Notes: generated from the letters alone by a model not told the origin. Numbered from the stretch's first letter, positions 1 through 5,442 are shown. The stretch: 45,660 nt of DNA from Methanobacteriota archaeon (GCA_026394495.1 JAPKYE010000066.1:1-45660); one strand, 5' to 3'. Program-made: numbers and translations.

Positions 1-175
1 GACAGAGGGATATTAGGAGGGGATCCTCTCTTGTGTTGACATTGAATCTGACCACAGGTGCGCAGGAATGGCAGAAACCCCTGGACAAAGCAGTATTTGG
101 GTATAATGGGACGATGCACCGTCTCACGACAGATCACGGGGACCTCTGTAAGTCCGAAACATAAAATATATGCAG
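1..175 (+). repeat. Cassette 5' block, copy 1
   Basis: First of five copies of a 5' block that opens each Hint/toxin-antitoxin cassette. It covers the end of the spacer (GGATCCTCTC), a GTG start at 33 and the Hint segment up to the SPKHK motif. Copies 1-4 are nearly identical in bases until about this motif, then diverge abruptly. The window begins inside the spacer, so more cassettes or the full-length gene may lie upstream. Relative to the other copies this one lacks two bases near 146-150, which shifts the Hint frame. Confidence 0.9.
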
Positions 176-200
176 CTCTTGAAGATGATGGACGTTCTGG

Positions 201-614
201 TCAGAATAATTTCTTTAACTCGTGTGTTGAAAATACCACTATTTTTGATTGTTGTTTAAAACGCTTTTCATTTGACCAGATGGGAACACCTTGTTTCAAC
301 GACAGCGCAAAATATGCAGCGTCCTTCGGATGCCCGGGCAGCACCTTCAACGCACGCGGCATGAATTTGTTATATTCGGATTTCGGTACCACATCAATCA
401 GTGAATATAGCAGGATGCAGGATGTCAGGAATTCTTCTTCTTCGATGCCACTGTATATGCAGACCTTCTTCTTCAACGAGAACAATTCATCGAGTAAAAA
501 ATCCGGCGCATACAGTCTTACTCCTGACACGTATGCGTGCTTGATGAAATTCCTTGTAAATGATTGCGATTTAAAAAAGGAAAAGATGATTGATGCATCA
601 ACGATAAACTCCAT
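201..614 (-). CDS. PIN-domain toxin (VapC-like), cassette 1
   Basis: A 137-residue PIN-domain protein, a family of Mg-dependent ribonucleases that act as the toxin of VapBC pairs. Acidic positions expected of the PIN site are D6 (VDAS), E43 (DELF), D98 (PGHPKDAAYFALSL) and E116, where Asp is usual (WSNEK). It lies downstream of its likely antitoxin with a gap of 9 bases, in the antitoxin-first order normal for VapBC. Both genes run against the Hint frame that contains them. The open frame and intact acidic residues suggest it is functional although the surrounding Hint frame is broken. RNA target unknown. Confidence 0.82.
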   Translation of the reverse strand: MEFIVDASIIFSFFKSQSFTRNFIKHAYVSGVRLYAPDFLLDELFSLKKKVCIYSGIEEEEFLTSCILLYSLIDVVPKSEYNKFMPRALKVLPGHPKDAAYFALSLKQGVPIWSNEKRFKQQSKIVVFSTHELKKLF

Positions 615-623
615 TTGCTATCC

Positions 624-860
624 TCAGAGCAAACCGTGTCGTTTCGCCACGCGTTTATTCAGCTCATCTGCCAGTAATTGCGCCTGCTCCTCGGACAATT
701 TGCTTTTCTGCAATATGGCATCAACACGTTCAAAAAGCAGCAATGTCCGCAGTTTCTCTTCAACTGCTTCTCTGAACAATACCTTCATCTCCGGTTTTTT
801 CAGTTCTTTACCCGCTAGTTTCAGCAGTCCTTCAGATATTTCTATTTTTATTTCACCCAT
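624..860 (-). CDS. VapB-like antitoxin, cassette 1
   Basis: Small antitoxin-like protein of about 78 residues that starts with a short beta-strand sequence (MGEIKIEIS) and is otherwise helical and charged, ending AKRHGLL. The frame is open upstream to 947, but I choose the ATG at 860 because a TATA-like box (TTTAAATA read on the minus strand, 895-902) lies 35-42 bases before it, the same distance as in cassette 3. The C-terminal segment (KSKLSEEQAQLLADELNKRVAKR) resembles that of the cassette 3 and 4 antitoxins (KSKLSEKKAAEISGKINKSLAKR; KSTFTEKDADEMSDKVKRSMLKR), so these three belong to one family. It probably binds and neutralises the adjoining PIN protein and represses the pair. Confidence 0.75.
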   Translation of the reverse strand: MGEIKIEISEGLLKLAGKELKKPEMKVLFREAVEEKLRTLLLFERVDAILQKSKLSEEQAQLLADELNKRVAKRHGLL

Positions 861-892
861 GGTCACACCAAGCTCTGAAAAGAGTTCATCGC

Positions 893-903
893 GGTATTTA
901 AAC
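893..903 (-). promoter_or_regulatory. TATA box of cassette 1 toxin-antitoxin pair
   Basis: On the minus strand this reads GTTTAAATACC, a good archaeal TATA box, 35-42 bases before the antitoxin ATG at 860. It lies inside the Hint core, so the toxin-antitoxin pair carries its own promoter and does not depend on transcription of the host gene. Confidence 0.6.
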
Positions 904-1039
904 ATTTCTGAGCCGTTGTCTGCAAAATTTAGTCTTGTCCCCATCACCGAAGAATGGACTGATGTCCAGCAATTTAGATCAAAACGGCACGATCATACCT
1001 GTTTCATCTCTTCAAAAAGAGGCATATGATGGAATGATC

Positions 1040-1390
1040 TACGACGTTGACGTCCCCAACGACATCGTACTCGTCCGTCGTGGGAACGGCTCAGCGTTCT
1101 GGTCTGGAAACAGCAACACCCAGCTACAACAATTTCAGCCTTCAATATAATCGAAGTGGTGACATAAGCTGGACAACGATAAACACAACCTACGACATCA
1201 TCATCGCTGCACTCATTAGCGATGAATACAAGACGTTTGATTTGGAAATATTTATGGCAACCACCTCATCAACCTCAGACCCGTTAGCATTAACGGTCAC
1301 CTTTAAATCGGGGGGTTAAGTAACCTTCCCTGTAAAGAAATAGGTATGCAATTCAGGTGTTATCATCTATTTTTTTGGATTAGCGATATA
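1040..1390 (+). repeat. Cassette 3' block, copy 1
   Basis: Conserved block starting at YDVDVPND of Hint-C and covering the terminal WSGN-S, the C-extein-like sequence and the spacer with its conserved TATCATCTATTTTTTTGG run. Nearly identical to 2473-2821; the block at 5051-5401 matches at both ends but differs more in the C-extein part. Confidence 0.85.
1112..1319 (+). pseudogene. C-extein-like fragment, cassette 1
   Basis: After Hint-C the sequence encodes SYNNFSLQYNRSGDISW..TFDLEIFMATTSSTSDPLALTVTFKS, ending with TAA at 1317-1319. It aligns by eye with the C-terminal half of the exported proteins at 7705-8244 and 9130-9645 (AYSLYTSGL..NKGFDLCLNMGSSLSSNFTLQTTTIYL). It is in the +1 frame relative to the Hint-C block, so plain translation from Hint would end soon after WSGNS-NTQLQQFQPSI at 1150. 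No start codon of its own can be supported. It is therefore the tail of a surface protein separated from its N-terminal half. Confidence 0.7.
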
Positions 1391-1394
1391 ATAG

Positions 1395-1568
1395 AAGGAA
1401 ATTATGGGGGGGATCATCTCTTGTGTTGACATTGAATCTGACCACAGGTGCGCAGGAATGGCAGAAACCATTGGACCGTGCGGTATTCAATCAGAATGGA
1501 ACCATGCACCGTATCACAACCGAAAAAGGGGATCTGCTGGTCAGTCCGAAACATAAGATATATGCAAC
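1395..1568 (+). repeat. Cassette 5' block, copy 2
   Basis: Second copy of the 5' block, with GTG at 1423 and SPKHK near 1542-1556. The bases before the GTG (GGAAATTATGGGGGG) differ from copies 1 and 3 (TATTAGGAGGGG) but match copy 4, so two spacer sub-types alternate. Confidence 0.88.
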
Positions 1569-1608
1569 AAATAATGGGAATACGAACGAAAATTCTGTAG
1601 GCAGTTCT

Positions 1609-2061
1609 TCAGGTGATATCTCTCAAAAGCTTGGCTGGTACATCAACCTTAGCAGCAGCCTCGTACATCTTCCGATCATCAGTAATGAGAGTAGAGTTAG
1701 TCAGCTTGGCGCAGGCAATGAAAATAGTGTCAAAACCACTGCTTCTTGTCCGTGCACCTATCCGTATCGCCTCGTTCAGAAGAAAGATGTCGTAGAAAAC
1801 GTTTCCATGGTCTCTGACATAGTCAGATGCTTGGATCCCTCGTTGATCCTTCCCAGTAAGCCTTGCTGTTACCGAGGCTATTTCAATGAGACAGACTGCT
1901 GGGATGTTCATCACAGTTTTTCTATCTTCGATCTCTTGGATAATGTCTCTAGCTTTCAAATGCAAACGAAGCTGTTCGCGATAGAGAGAATCCTTCTTTC
2001 GTCTCATTGGCGGAATAATTCCCTTTATCAAAACGGTAGTATCCAAGGTGACAGCGCTCAT
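1609..2061 (-). CDS. vapC: PIN-domain toxin (VapC), cassette 2
   Basis: A 150-residue PIN protein of a different sub-family from the toxins in cassettes 1, 3 and 4. The classic acidic set is present: D7 (TLDTTVLI), E60 (LIEI), D111 (GFDTIFIACAKL) and D128/D129 (LITDDRKM). This is the most canonical VapC in the array, expected to be a site-specific Mg-dependent endoribonuclease. Its ATG overlaps the stop of the upstream antitoxin by four bases (ATGA), showing translational coupling. In this cassette the + strand Hint frame is codon-aligned with the antisense of this gene. Confidence 0.9.
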   Translation of the reverse strand: MSAVTLDTTVLIKGIIPPMRRKKDSLYREQLRLHLKARDIIQEIEDRKTVMNIPAVCLIEIASVTARLTGKDQRGIQASDYVRDHGNVFYDIFLLNEAIRIGARTRSSGFDTIFIACAKLTNSTLITDDRKMYEAAAKVDVPAKLLRDIT

Positions 2062-2258
2062 GATGAATACTTCCCATCGCGCATCCTTCGGATAAGCTCA
2101 GTCGAATCCTCATCAGAAATACGATCCTTGGCCATGAGCTTATTCAAATCAGACAATGATCGTGATTTTTTCTGTCTAGAAAACTTCAACTCGTCAATAA
2201 GTGCATGTAACTCACGATCAACGAGTTCTAATCTTTTCAGGATTACAGCGCCTTCCAT
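2058..2258 (-). CDS. Antitoxin of cassette 2
   Basis: Small antitoxin of 66 residues starting MEGAVILKRLELVD, rich in charged helical sequence (ELHALIDELKFSRQKKSRSLSDLNKLMAKDRISDEDSTELIRRMRDGKYSS). A GTG three codons upstream (2267) is possible, but the ATG at 2258 sits about 31-41 bases after the TATA-like box at 2289-2299 and fits better. The gene overlaps the VapC start by four bases. Sequence differs from the other cassette antitoxins, matching the different PIN sub-family. Confidence 0.75.
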   Translation of the reverse strand: MEGAVILKRLELVDRELHALIDELKFSRQKKSRSLSDLNKLMAKDRISDEDSTELIRRMRDGKYSS

Positions 2259-2288
2259 AGGAATCACAGATGATAATGAGACTGAAGC

Positions 2289-2299
2289 AATATATAAGG
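2289..2299 (-). promoter_or_regulatory. TATA box of cassette 2 toxin-antitoxin pair
   Basis: Minus strand CCTTATATATT, about 31-41 bases before the antitoxin ATG at 2258 and inside the Hint core. Confidence 0.5.
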
Positions 2300-2472
2300 A
2301 TTTCCCCCTTCAGGCAAGAACAGAAACCGACACCCCTGTCTATTCGTTAACACCGCTAACAGAAGTGTATGATCGTATCGAACAACAAAACGAATCTTAC
2401 TCATTCAAAGACGAAGAAGGAAACGCTATCCCTATTTCCTCCATCACACAAGAACAATACGATGGACTGATC

Positions 2473-2821
2473 TACGACGTTGACGTCCCTAACGACATCG
2501 TACTCGTCCGTCGTGGGAACGGCTCAGCGTTCTGATCTGAAAACAGCAACACCCAGCTACAACAATTTCAGCCTTCAATATAATCGAAGTGATGGCACAA
2601 GCTGGACAACGATAAACACAACCTACGACATCTTCATCGCTGCACTCACAAGCGATGAATACAAGACGTTTGATTTGGAGATATTTATGGCAACCACCTC
2701 ATCAACCTCAGACCCGTTAGCAGTAACTCTTACGTTTAAATCGGTGGCAAAGTAAGAGCCCCTGTAAAAAAACAAGTATGTAATTCAGGTGTTATCATCT
2801 ATTTTTTTGGGTTAACGACAT
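2473..2821 (+). repeat. Cassette 3' block, copy 2
   Basis: Second copy of the conserved 3' block, almost base-identical to 1040-1390 and including the spacer motif TTCAGGTGTTATCATCTA. Confidence 0.85.
2545..2755 (+). pseudogene. C-extein-like fragment, cassette 2
   Basis: Same tail as in cassette 1 (YNNFSLQYNRSDGTSW..TFDLEIFMATTSSTSDPLAVTLTFKSVAK), ending with TAA at 2753-2755. Again it lies in the +1 frame relative to the Hint-C block. No independent start can be supported. Confidence 0.7.
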
Positions 2822-2998
2822 GACAGAGGGATATTAGGAGGGGATCCTCTCTTGTGTTGACATTGAATCTGACCACAGGTGCGCAGGAATGGCAGAAACC
2901 ATTGGACCGTGCGGTATTCGATCAGAACGGGACGATGTACCGGATCATAACCGAACAAGGGGATAAGTTGGTCAGCCCGAAGCATAAAGTGTATGTTC
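2818..2998 (+). repeat. Cassette 5' block, copy 3
   Basis: Third copy; its spacer half (GACAGAGGGATATTAGGAGGGGATCC, from 2822) is the same as positions 1-26. GTG at 2854 and SPKHK near 2974-2988. Confidence 0.88.
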
Positions 2999-3011
2999 AG
3001 ATTAATTCTTC

Positions 3012-3443
3012 TCAGGGTTTATACAACATCATCATGAACAATTCCTTAGGTGAAAACACGTCGACAGGGGCTCGTTCTTTTAACCGTTTATCTCCAGAAA
3101 AAATAGGTGCAGATTTCAATTCTAAGGAAAGAGCTAGATATGGGACGTCTTTATCTGATCTGGAGAGAATCCGACGTGCTTCCGGAAGTCTCTCTGAAAA
3201 GACAGATGAAGGGACAATGCTTATCTCTTCAAGTAAAAAACCTAATACTTCATTGAATTCCTCATGGGATAGCTTTGTTTCTTGTCGCAACTCTTCTTTA
3301 TGGTTTTCAAGTTCGACAAGTAAAAATTCAGGGGCTATAAACTCGTATCTTCCAACAATGCTGTTAAACATAAACACATCGAATGCGACACCTTTTGTGA
3401 GAAGTGCGGAAACGACAACATTCACATCAACAACGATGAACAT
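3012..3443 (-). CDS. PIN-domain toxin (VapC-like), cassette 3
   Basis: A 143-residue PIN protein with D6 (VVDVNVV), E44 (LLVELENHKEEL), an acidic pair at D97/D99 (SRSDKDVPYLALSLEL) and D118 (FSGDKRL), the expected catalytic set for a PIN ribonuclease toxin. Related by eye to the toxins of cassettes 1 and 4 (shared LL.E..NHK.EL and KD...ALSL). It begins three bases after the end of its antitoxin. Intact although the host Hint frame has lost its 3' end. Confidence 0.85.
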   Translation of the reverse strand: MFIVVDVNVVVSALLTKGVAFDVFMFNSIVGRYEFIAPEFLLVELENHKEELRQETKLSHEEFNEVLGFLLEEISIVPSSVFSERLPEARRILSRSDKDVPYLALSLELKSAPIFSGDKRLKERAPVDVFSPKELFMMMLYKP

Positions 3444-3446
3444 GGT

Positions 3447-3671
3447 TTATAACTCTTCGTATCGTTTTGCTAACGATTTATTGATTTTCCCTGAAATCTC
3501 TGCAGCTTTCTTCTCTGAAAGCTTGGATTTTGATACAATGCGTTTCAACCGTGCCAATCGTTCAAATTTTTCGTTCACCACTCTATTGGCCAACAAAGAA
3601 AGTTCAACATCGGAAAAACCACGAAGTTTCCTGTGCAATTCATCAGAGATAACAACCTTTACTTCAACCAT
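3447..3671 (-). CDS. VapB-like antitoxin, cassette 3
   Basis: A 74-residue antitoxin beginning MVEVKVVISDELHRKLRGFSD, a short strand followed by a helix as in ribbon-helix-helix or related VapB DNA-binding domains, then a charged C-terminal helix (KSKLSEKKAAEISGKINKSLAKRYEEL) that probably contacts the toxin. TATA-like box at 3706-3713, 35-42 bases upstream of the ATG. Confidence 0.8.
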   Translation of the reverse strand: MVEVKVVISDELHRKLRGFSDVELSLLANRVVNEKFERLARLKRIVSKSKLSEKKAAEISGKINKSLAKRYEEL

Positions 3672-3704
3672 ATCATCTTCACATACTAATGATGATTTTA
3701 CTCA

Positions 3705-3714
3705 GTATTTAAAC
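3705..3714 (-). promoter_or_regulatory. TATA box of cassette 3 toxin-antitoxin pair
   Basis: Minus strand GTTTAAATAC, 35-42 bases before the antitoxin ATG at 3671, exactly the spacing seen in cassette 1. Confidence 0.6.
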
Positions 3715-3852
3715 CTTTCTCACGGGACGTTAATGCAGATTACAACAACAAATGAACTCTACGAAAAAGGAGAACAACTCTTTTTCCTTGATGACCAAGG
3801 CAATGAGATACCTGTTCAATCAATCACACTTTTTGGATTAGCGATATAATAG

Positions 3853-4023
3853 AGGGAAATTATGGGGGGGATCCTCTCTTGTGTTGACATTGAATCTGAC
3901 CACAGGTGCGCAGGAATGGCAGAGACCGTTGGATCGTGCGGTATTCTATCAGAACGGGACGATGTACCGTATCACAACCGAACAAGGAGACCTGCTGGTC
4001 AGCCCAAAACACAAAGTATATGT
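3853..4023 (+). repeat. Cassette 5' block, copy 4
   Basis: Fourth copy, with the same spacer sub-type as copy 2 (GGAAATTATGGGGGG). GTG at 3881 and SPKHK near 4001-4015. Confidence 0.88.
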
Positions 4024-5206
4024 TGCGAATACGAGTTATTTGGATTCTTTACCGAGTTCTTTGCAGAGTTGTTTGGTTGATATCCCCACGCCAATATCAA
4101 AAAGCAGGTTTTCATACGTCCAAATCTTACAATTTTTACAAAGGCTAAGTGCAACGAATTCAACATCTTTCAAGTGTGATCCGAGGAGTGTTTTTGCTTT
4201 TGGTATAAACGATATGTATTCACGCTTTGGCACAAAGGTGATAATGTCGAAAACAAGAAATGCGAGTTCGTTAAACGCTTTCGCGGATAATGATGATTTC
4301 CGCATCAGTTCTTTTTTATGGTTGTTAAACTCCTTGAGTAACGTTTCAGGTCCAAATATAAGCAAAGATTCATTAAAAACGATGCTGAGTATATCACCTT
4401 GTGAGATGAGGATGCGGAAGAATACGTTAGAGTCGAGAACGACTTCCATTTACAGCAGTCCTTCTTTTTGTAATCGTTTCAGCATTGATCGTTTGACCTT
4501 ATCTGACATTTCATCCGCATCTTTCTCCGTGAATGTTGATTTGGAGACGATGCGTAACGCTTTTTTTAACGCTTTATCGCGTGAAATTTTTTCCGATGCT
4601 TCTGCTTGTACGAGTTTTGACCAGTTCACCCAAGAGAACCGTTTCATCTCTGCTTTGATTTCATCTGGGATGGTGAACGTAACCGACGACATTCACAGCT
4701 CACCTCGTTTCACCATCTGCTCGAATCTCCGTAATTGCTCGACTTTACGGACAATGATTCTTCGAAACACCTCTGCCCAGTTTACTTCAGGGTATTCTGA
4801 TAATTTCTTCTTAAGTTCCGATGGGATGGATAATGTTACCGTTGCCATGTTACCCTCCTTACATAATTCTGTAAATATACATAATTATGTTGAAGTATTT
4901 AATTCTTTTGTTCTACCATATTATTCGTTAACACCAGTAACTACTATCTATAATGAAATACCACAAGGAAAAACAATCTATTTCTTAGATGCCCAAGGCA
5001 CCCCGATATCGGTGTCATCAATTCAAAAAGAATCGTACGATGGACCGATTTACGACGTTGACGTCCCCAACGACATCGTCCTTGTCAGACGAGGAAACGA
5101 CTCAGCGTTCTGGTCTGGAAACAGCGACACCCAGCTACAACAATTTCAGCCTCCGGTACATGCGCGACGGGGACAGCAGCTGGACCAACATCACCACATC
5201 CTATGA
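3881..5206 (+). CDS. Hint (intein-like) domain, cassette 4, complete core
   Basis: The only cassette whose Hint frame is uninterrupted to the terminal Asn. It runs from GTG 3881 through TGAQEWQRP, GDLLVSPKHKVYV, a stop-free insert antisense to a toxin and two antitoxins, then YSLTPVTTIYN, FLDAQGTPISVSSIQKESYDG, YDVDVPND, RRGN and WSGN (Asn at 5120-5122) followed by Ser. It then continues out of register with the extein and stops at 5206 (DTQLQQFQPPVHARRGQQLDQ..). Hint domains catalyse protein self-cleavage or splicing. Block A with the nucleophilic Cys is missing, so at most C-terminal cleavage seems possible, unless this segment is joined to a complete 5' part elsewhere. Penultimate Gly instead of His is unusual. 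Whether it is translated from the GTG is unproven. Confidence 0.65.
   Translation: MLTLNLTTGAQEWQRPLDRAVFYQNGTMYRITTEQGDLLVSPKHKVYVANTSYLDSLPSSLQSCLVDIPTPISKSRFSYVQILQFLQRLSATNSTSFKCDPRSVFAFGINDMYSRFGTKVIMSKTRNASSLNAFADNDDFRISSFLWLLNSLSNVSGPNISKDSLKTMLSISPCEMRMRKNTLESRTTSIYSSPSFCNRFSIDRLTLSDISSASFSVNVDLETMRNAFFNALSREIFSDASACTSFDQFTQENRFISALISSGMVNVTDDIHSSPRFTICSNLRNCSTLRTMILRNTSAQFTSGYSDNFFLSSDGMDNVTVAMLPSLHNSVNIHNYVEVFNSFVLPYYSLTPVTTIYNEIPQGKTIYFLDAQGTPISVSSIQKESYDGPIYDVDVPNDIVLVRRGNDSAFWSGNSDTQLQQFQPPVHARRGQQLDQHHHIL
4036..4449 (-). CDS. PIN-domain toxin (VapC-like), cassette 4
   Basis: A 137-residue PIN protein: D6 (VLDSNVFF), E40 (LLKEFNNHKKEL), D95 (HLKDVEFVALSL) and a weaker last acidic site near E113 (WTYENLL). 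Same sub-family as the cassette 1 and 3 toxins but strongly diverged in sequence. It directly abuts its antitoxin (4450). Replacement of the usual SxDxR-type motif by TYEN may weaken catalysis. Confidence 0.8.
   Translation of the reverse strand: MEVVLDSNVFFRILISQGDILSIVFNESLLIFGPETLLKEFNNHKKELMRKSSLSAKAFNELAFLVFDIITFVPKREYISFIPKAKTLLGSHLKDVEFVALSLCKNCKIWTYENLLFDIGVGISTKQLCKELGKESK
4450..4692 (-). CDS. VapB-like antitoxin A, cassette 4
   Basis: An 80-residue antitoxin: MSSVTFTIPDEIKAEMKRFSWVNWSKLVQ is a strand-helix-helix opening typical of VapB/ribbon-helix-helix antitoxins, followed by a charged helical tail ending KRLQKEGLL. Its ATG overlaps the TGA region of a second, shorter antitoxin immediately upstream (TGAATG), so three genes are likely co-transcribed. 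Confidence 0.82.
   Translation of the reverse strand: MSSVTFTIPDEIKAEMKRFSWVNWSKLVQAEASEKISRDKALKKALRIVSKSTFTEKDADEMSDKVKRSMLKRLQKEGLL
4693..4848 (-). CDS. Second, short VapB-like antitoxin, cassette 4
   Basis: A 51-residue frame, MATVTLSIPSELKKKLSEYP..VNWAEVFRRIIVRKVEQLRRFEQMVKRGEL. Its first 30 residues parallel those of the next gene (VTFTIPDEIKAEMKRFSWVNWSKLVQ), so it is a second antitoxin of the same kind lacking most of the toxin-binding tail. A strong Shine-Dalgarno (AAGGAGGGT) lies just before the ATG at 4848. It is the first gene of a three-gene unit with antitoxin A and the PIN toxin. It may provide DNA binding or be left from a nested insertion. Confidence 0.8.
   Translation of the reverse strand: MATVTLSIPSELKKKLSEYPEVNWAEVFRRIIVRKVEQLRRFEQMVKRGEL
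4861..4903 (-). promoter_or_regulatory. Promoter and palindromic operator of cassette 4 toxin-antitoxin unit
   Basis: The perfect 12-base palindrome ACATAATTATGT lies at 4879-4890, with a matching half-site ACATAATT at 4861-4868, 18 bases away. A TATA-like box (GAATTAAATA on the minus strand) is at 4896-4903. The palindrome sits between the TATA box and the likely transcription start, a position expected for antitoxin autorepression. Confidence 0.6.
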
Positions 5207-5401
5207 ATCGTTTGTTACTGGTCTTACAGCCGCGGACTGGAAAACCTTCGATCTAAACCTTCTGCTTGCCACCACCTCATCCACGGGTGATCCCTTTGCG
5301 ATTACGATTACATTTAAATCGGTGGCAAAGTAAGAGCTCCTGTAAAAAAACAAGTATGTAATTCAGGTGTTATCATCTATTTTTTTGGGTTAGCGACATA
5401 A
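5051..5401 (+). repeat. Cassette 3' block, copy 4
   Basis: 3' block of cassette 4. The Hint-C end and the spacer match the other copies; the C-extein portion is a diverged version. Cassette 3 has no equivalent because it is deleted there. Confidence 0.8.
5123..5333 (+). pseudogene. C-extein-like fragment, cassette 4
   Basis: Encodes YNNFSLRYMRDGDSSWTN..TGLTAADWKTFDLNLLLATTSSTGDPFAITITFKSVAK, the most diverged of the three C-extein tails, ending TAA at 5331-5333. It is in +1 frame relative to the Hint-C block, with the change falling around the ACACCCAGC sequence shared by all copies. The tail corresponds to the C-terminal half of the exported proteins at 7705 and 9130. Confidence 0.7.
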
Positions 5402-5442
5402 CGAGGGCGATTAGGGGTGGGATCCTCTCTTGTGTTGACATT
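5396..5442 (+). repeat. Truncated fifth cassette 5' block (array end)
   Basis: Spacer plus GGGATCCTCTCTTGTGTTGACATT, after which the sequence stops matching. This marks the right-hand end of the array; the first residues of the frame (GSSLVLT) run on into unrelated sequence before the PKD gene. Confidence 0.8.

Larger units (their letters stand above)
33..1111 (+). pseudogene. Hint (intein-like) cassette 1, frameshifted
   Basis: The GTG at 33 opens a Hint segment with the intein-type motif TGAQEWQKP. A two-base deletion near 146-150 moves the SPKHK block into another frame. That second frame then stays open to 1029, straight across the opposite-strand toxin-antitoxin pair, and includes a Hint-C start (FSLVPITEEW, from 928). 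A further frame change near 970-980 leads to the last Hint block, YDVDVPND..WSGN, ending at 1111 before Ser. The catalytic N-terminal Cys block is absent, because the cassette starts roughly 30 residues inside a normal Hint fold. The Hint assignment rests on motif order and the terminal Asn-Ser. The two frame changes make it a pseudogene unless repaired by recombination with a sister cassette. Confidence 0.75.
1423..2544 (+). pseudogene. Hint (intein-like) cassette 2, nonsense mutation at WSGN
   Basis: Continuous frame from GTG 1423 to TGA 2533-2535: Hint-N (LTLNLTTGAQEWQ..GDLLVSPKHKIYA), an insert of about 250 codons that is the antisense of the toxin-antitoxin pair yet contains no stop, and Hint-C (YSLTPLTEVYD..IPISSITQEQYDGLIYDVDVPND..GNGSAF). 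The terminal motif WSGN found in cassettes 1 and 4 is destroyed: TGG has become TGA, and GGA has become GAA, giving stop-S-E-N. The final Asn codon is at 2542-2544. Without the last residues C-terminal cleavage or splicing cannot occur. The catalytic Cys1 region is missing as in all cassettes here. Confidence 0.78.
2854..3849 (+). pseudogene. Hint (intein-like) cassette 3, 3' end deleted
   Basis: Open frame of 331 codons from GTG 2854: Hint-N (TGAQEWQKPLDRAVF..GDKLVSPKHKVYV), a stop-free insert that is the antisense of the toxin-antitoxin pair, and the first half of Hint-C (MQITTTNELYEKGEQLFFLDDQGNEIPVQSIT). At about 3830 the sequence jumps into the cassette spacer (TTTTTGGATTAGCGATATAATAG), so YDVDVPND, WSGN and the whole C-extein are gone. 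This is a clean internal deletion that leaves the toxin-antitoxin pair untouched. The product could not splice. Confidence 0.78.

Noticed and set aside
58-1029. Long + strand frame starting MRRNGRNPWTKQYLG as a gene of its own
   Set aside because: Its first 30 residues are the Hint-N segment read in the wrong frame; the rest is the frameshifted Hint frame over the antisense of the toxin-antitoxin pair. It is reported as part of cassette 1.
3862-4080. Alternative frame MGGILSCVDIESDHRCAG at the cassette start, offering a Cys that might be the Hint nucleophile
   Set aside because: The frame does not continue into SPKHK and lacks Hint block patterns; it is out of frame with the Hint domain.
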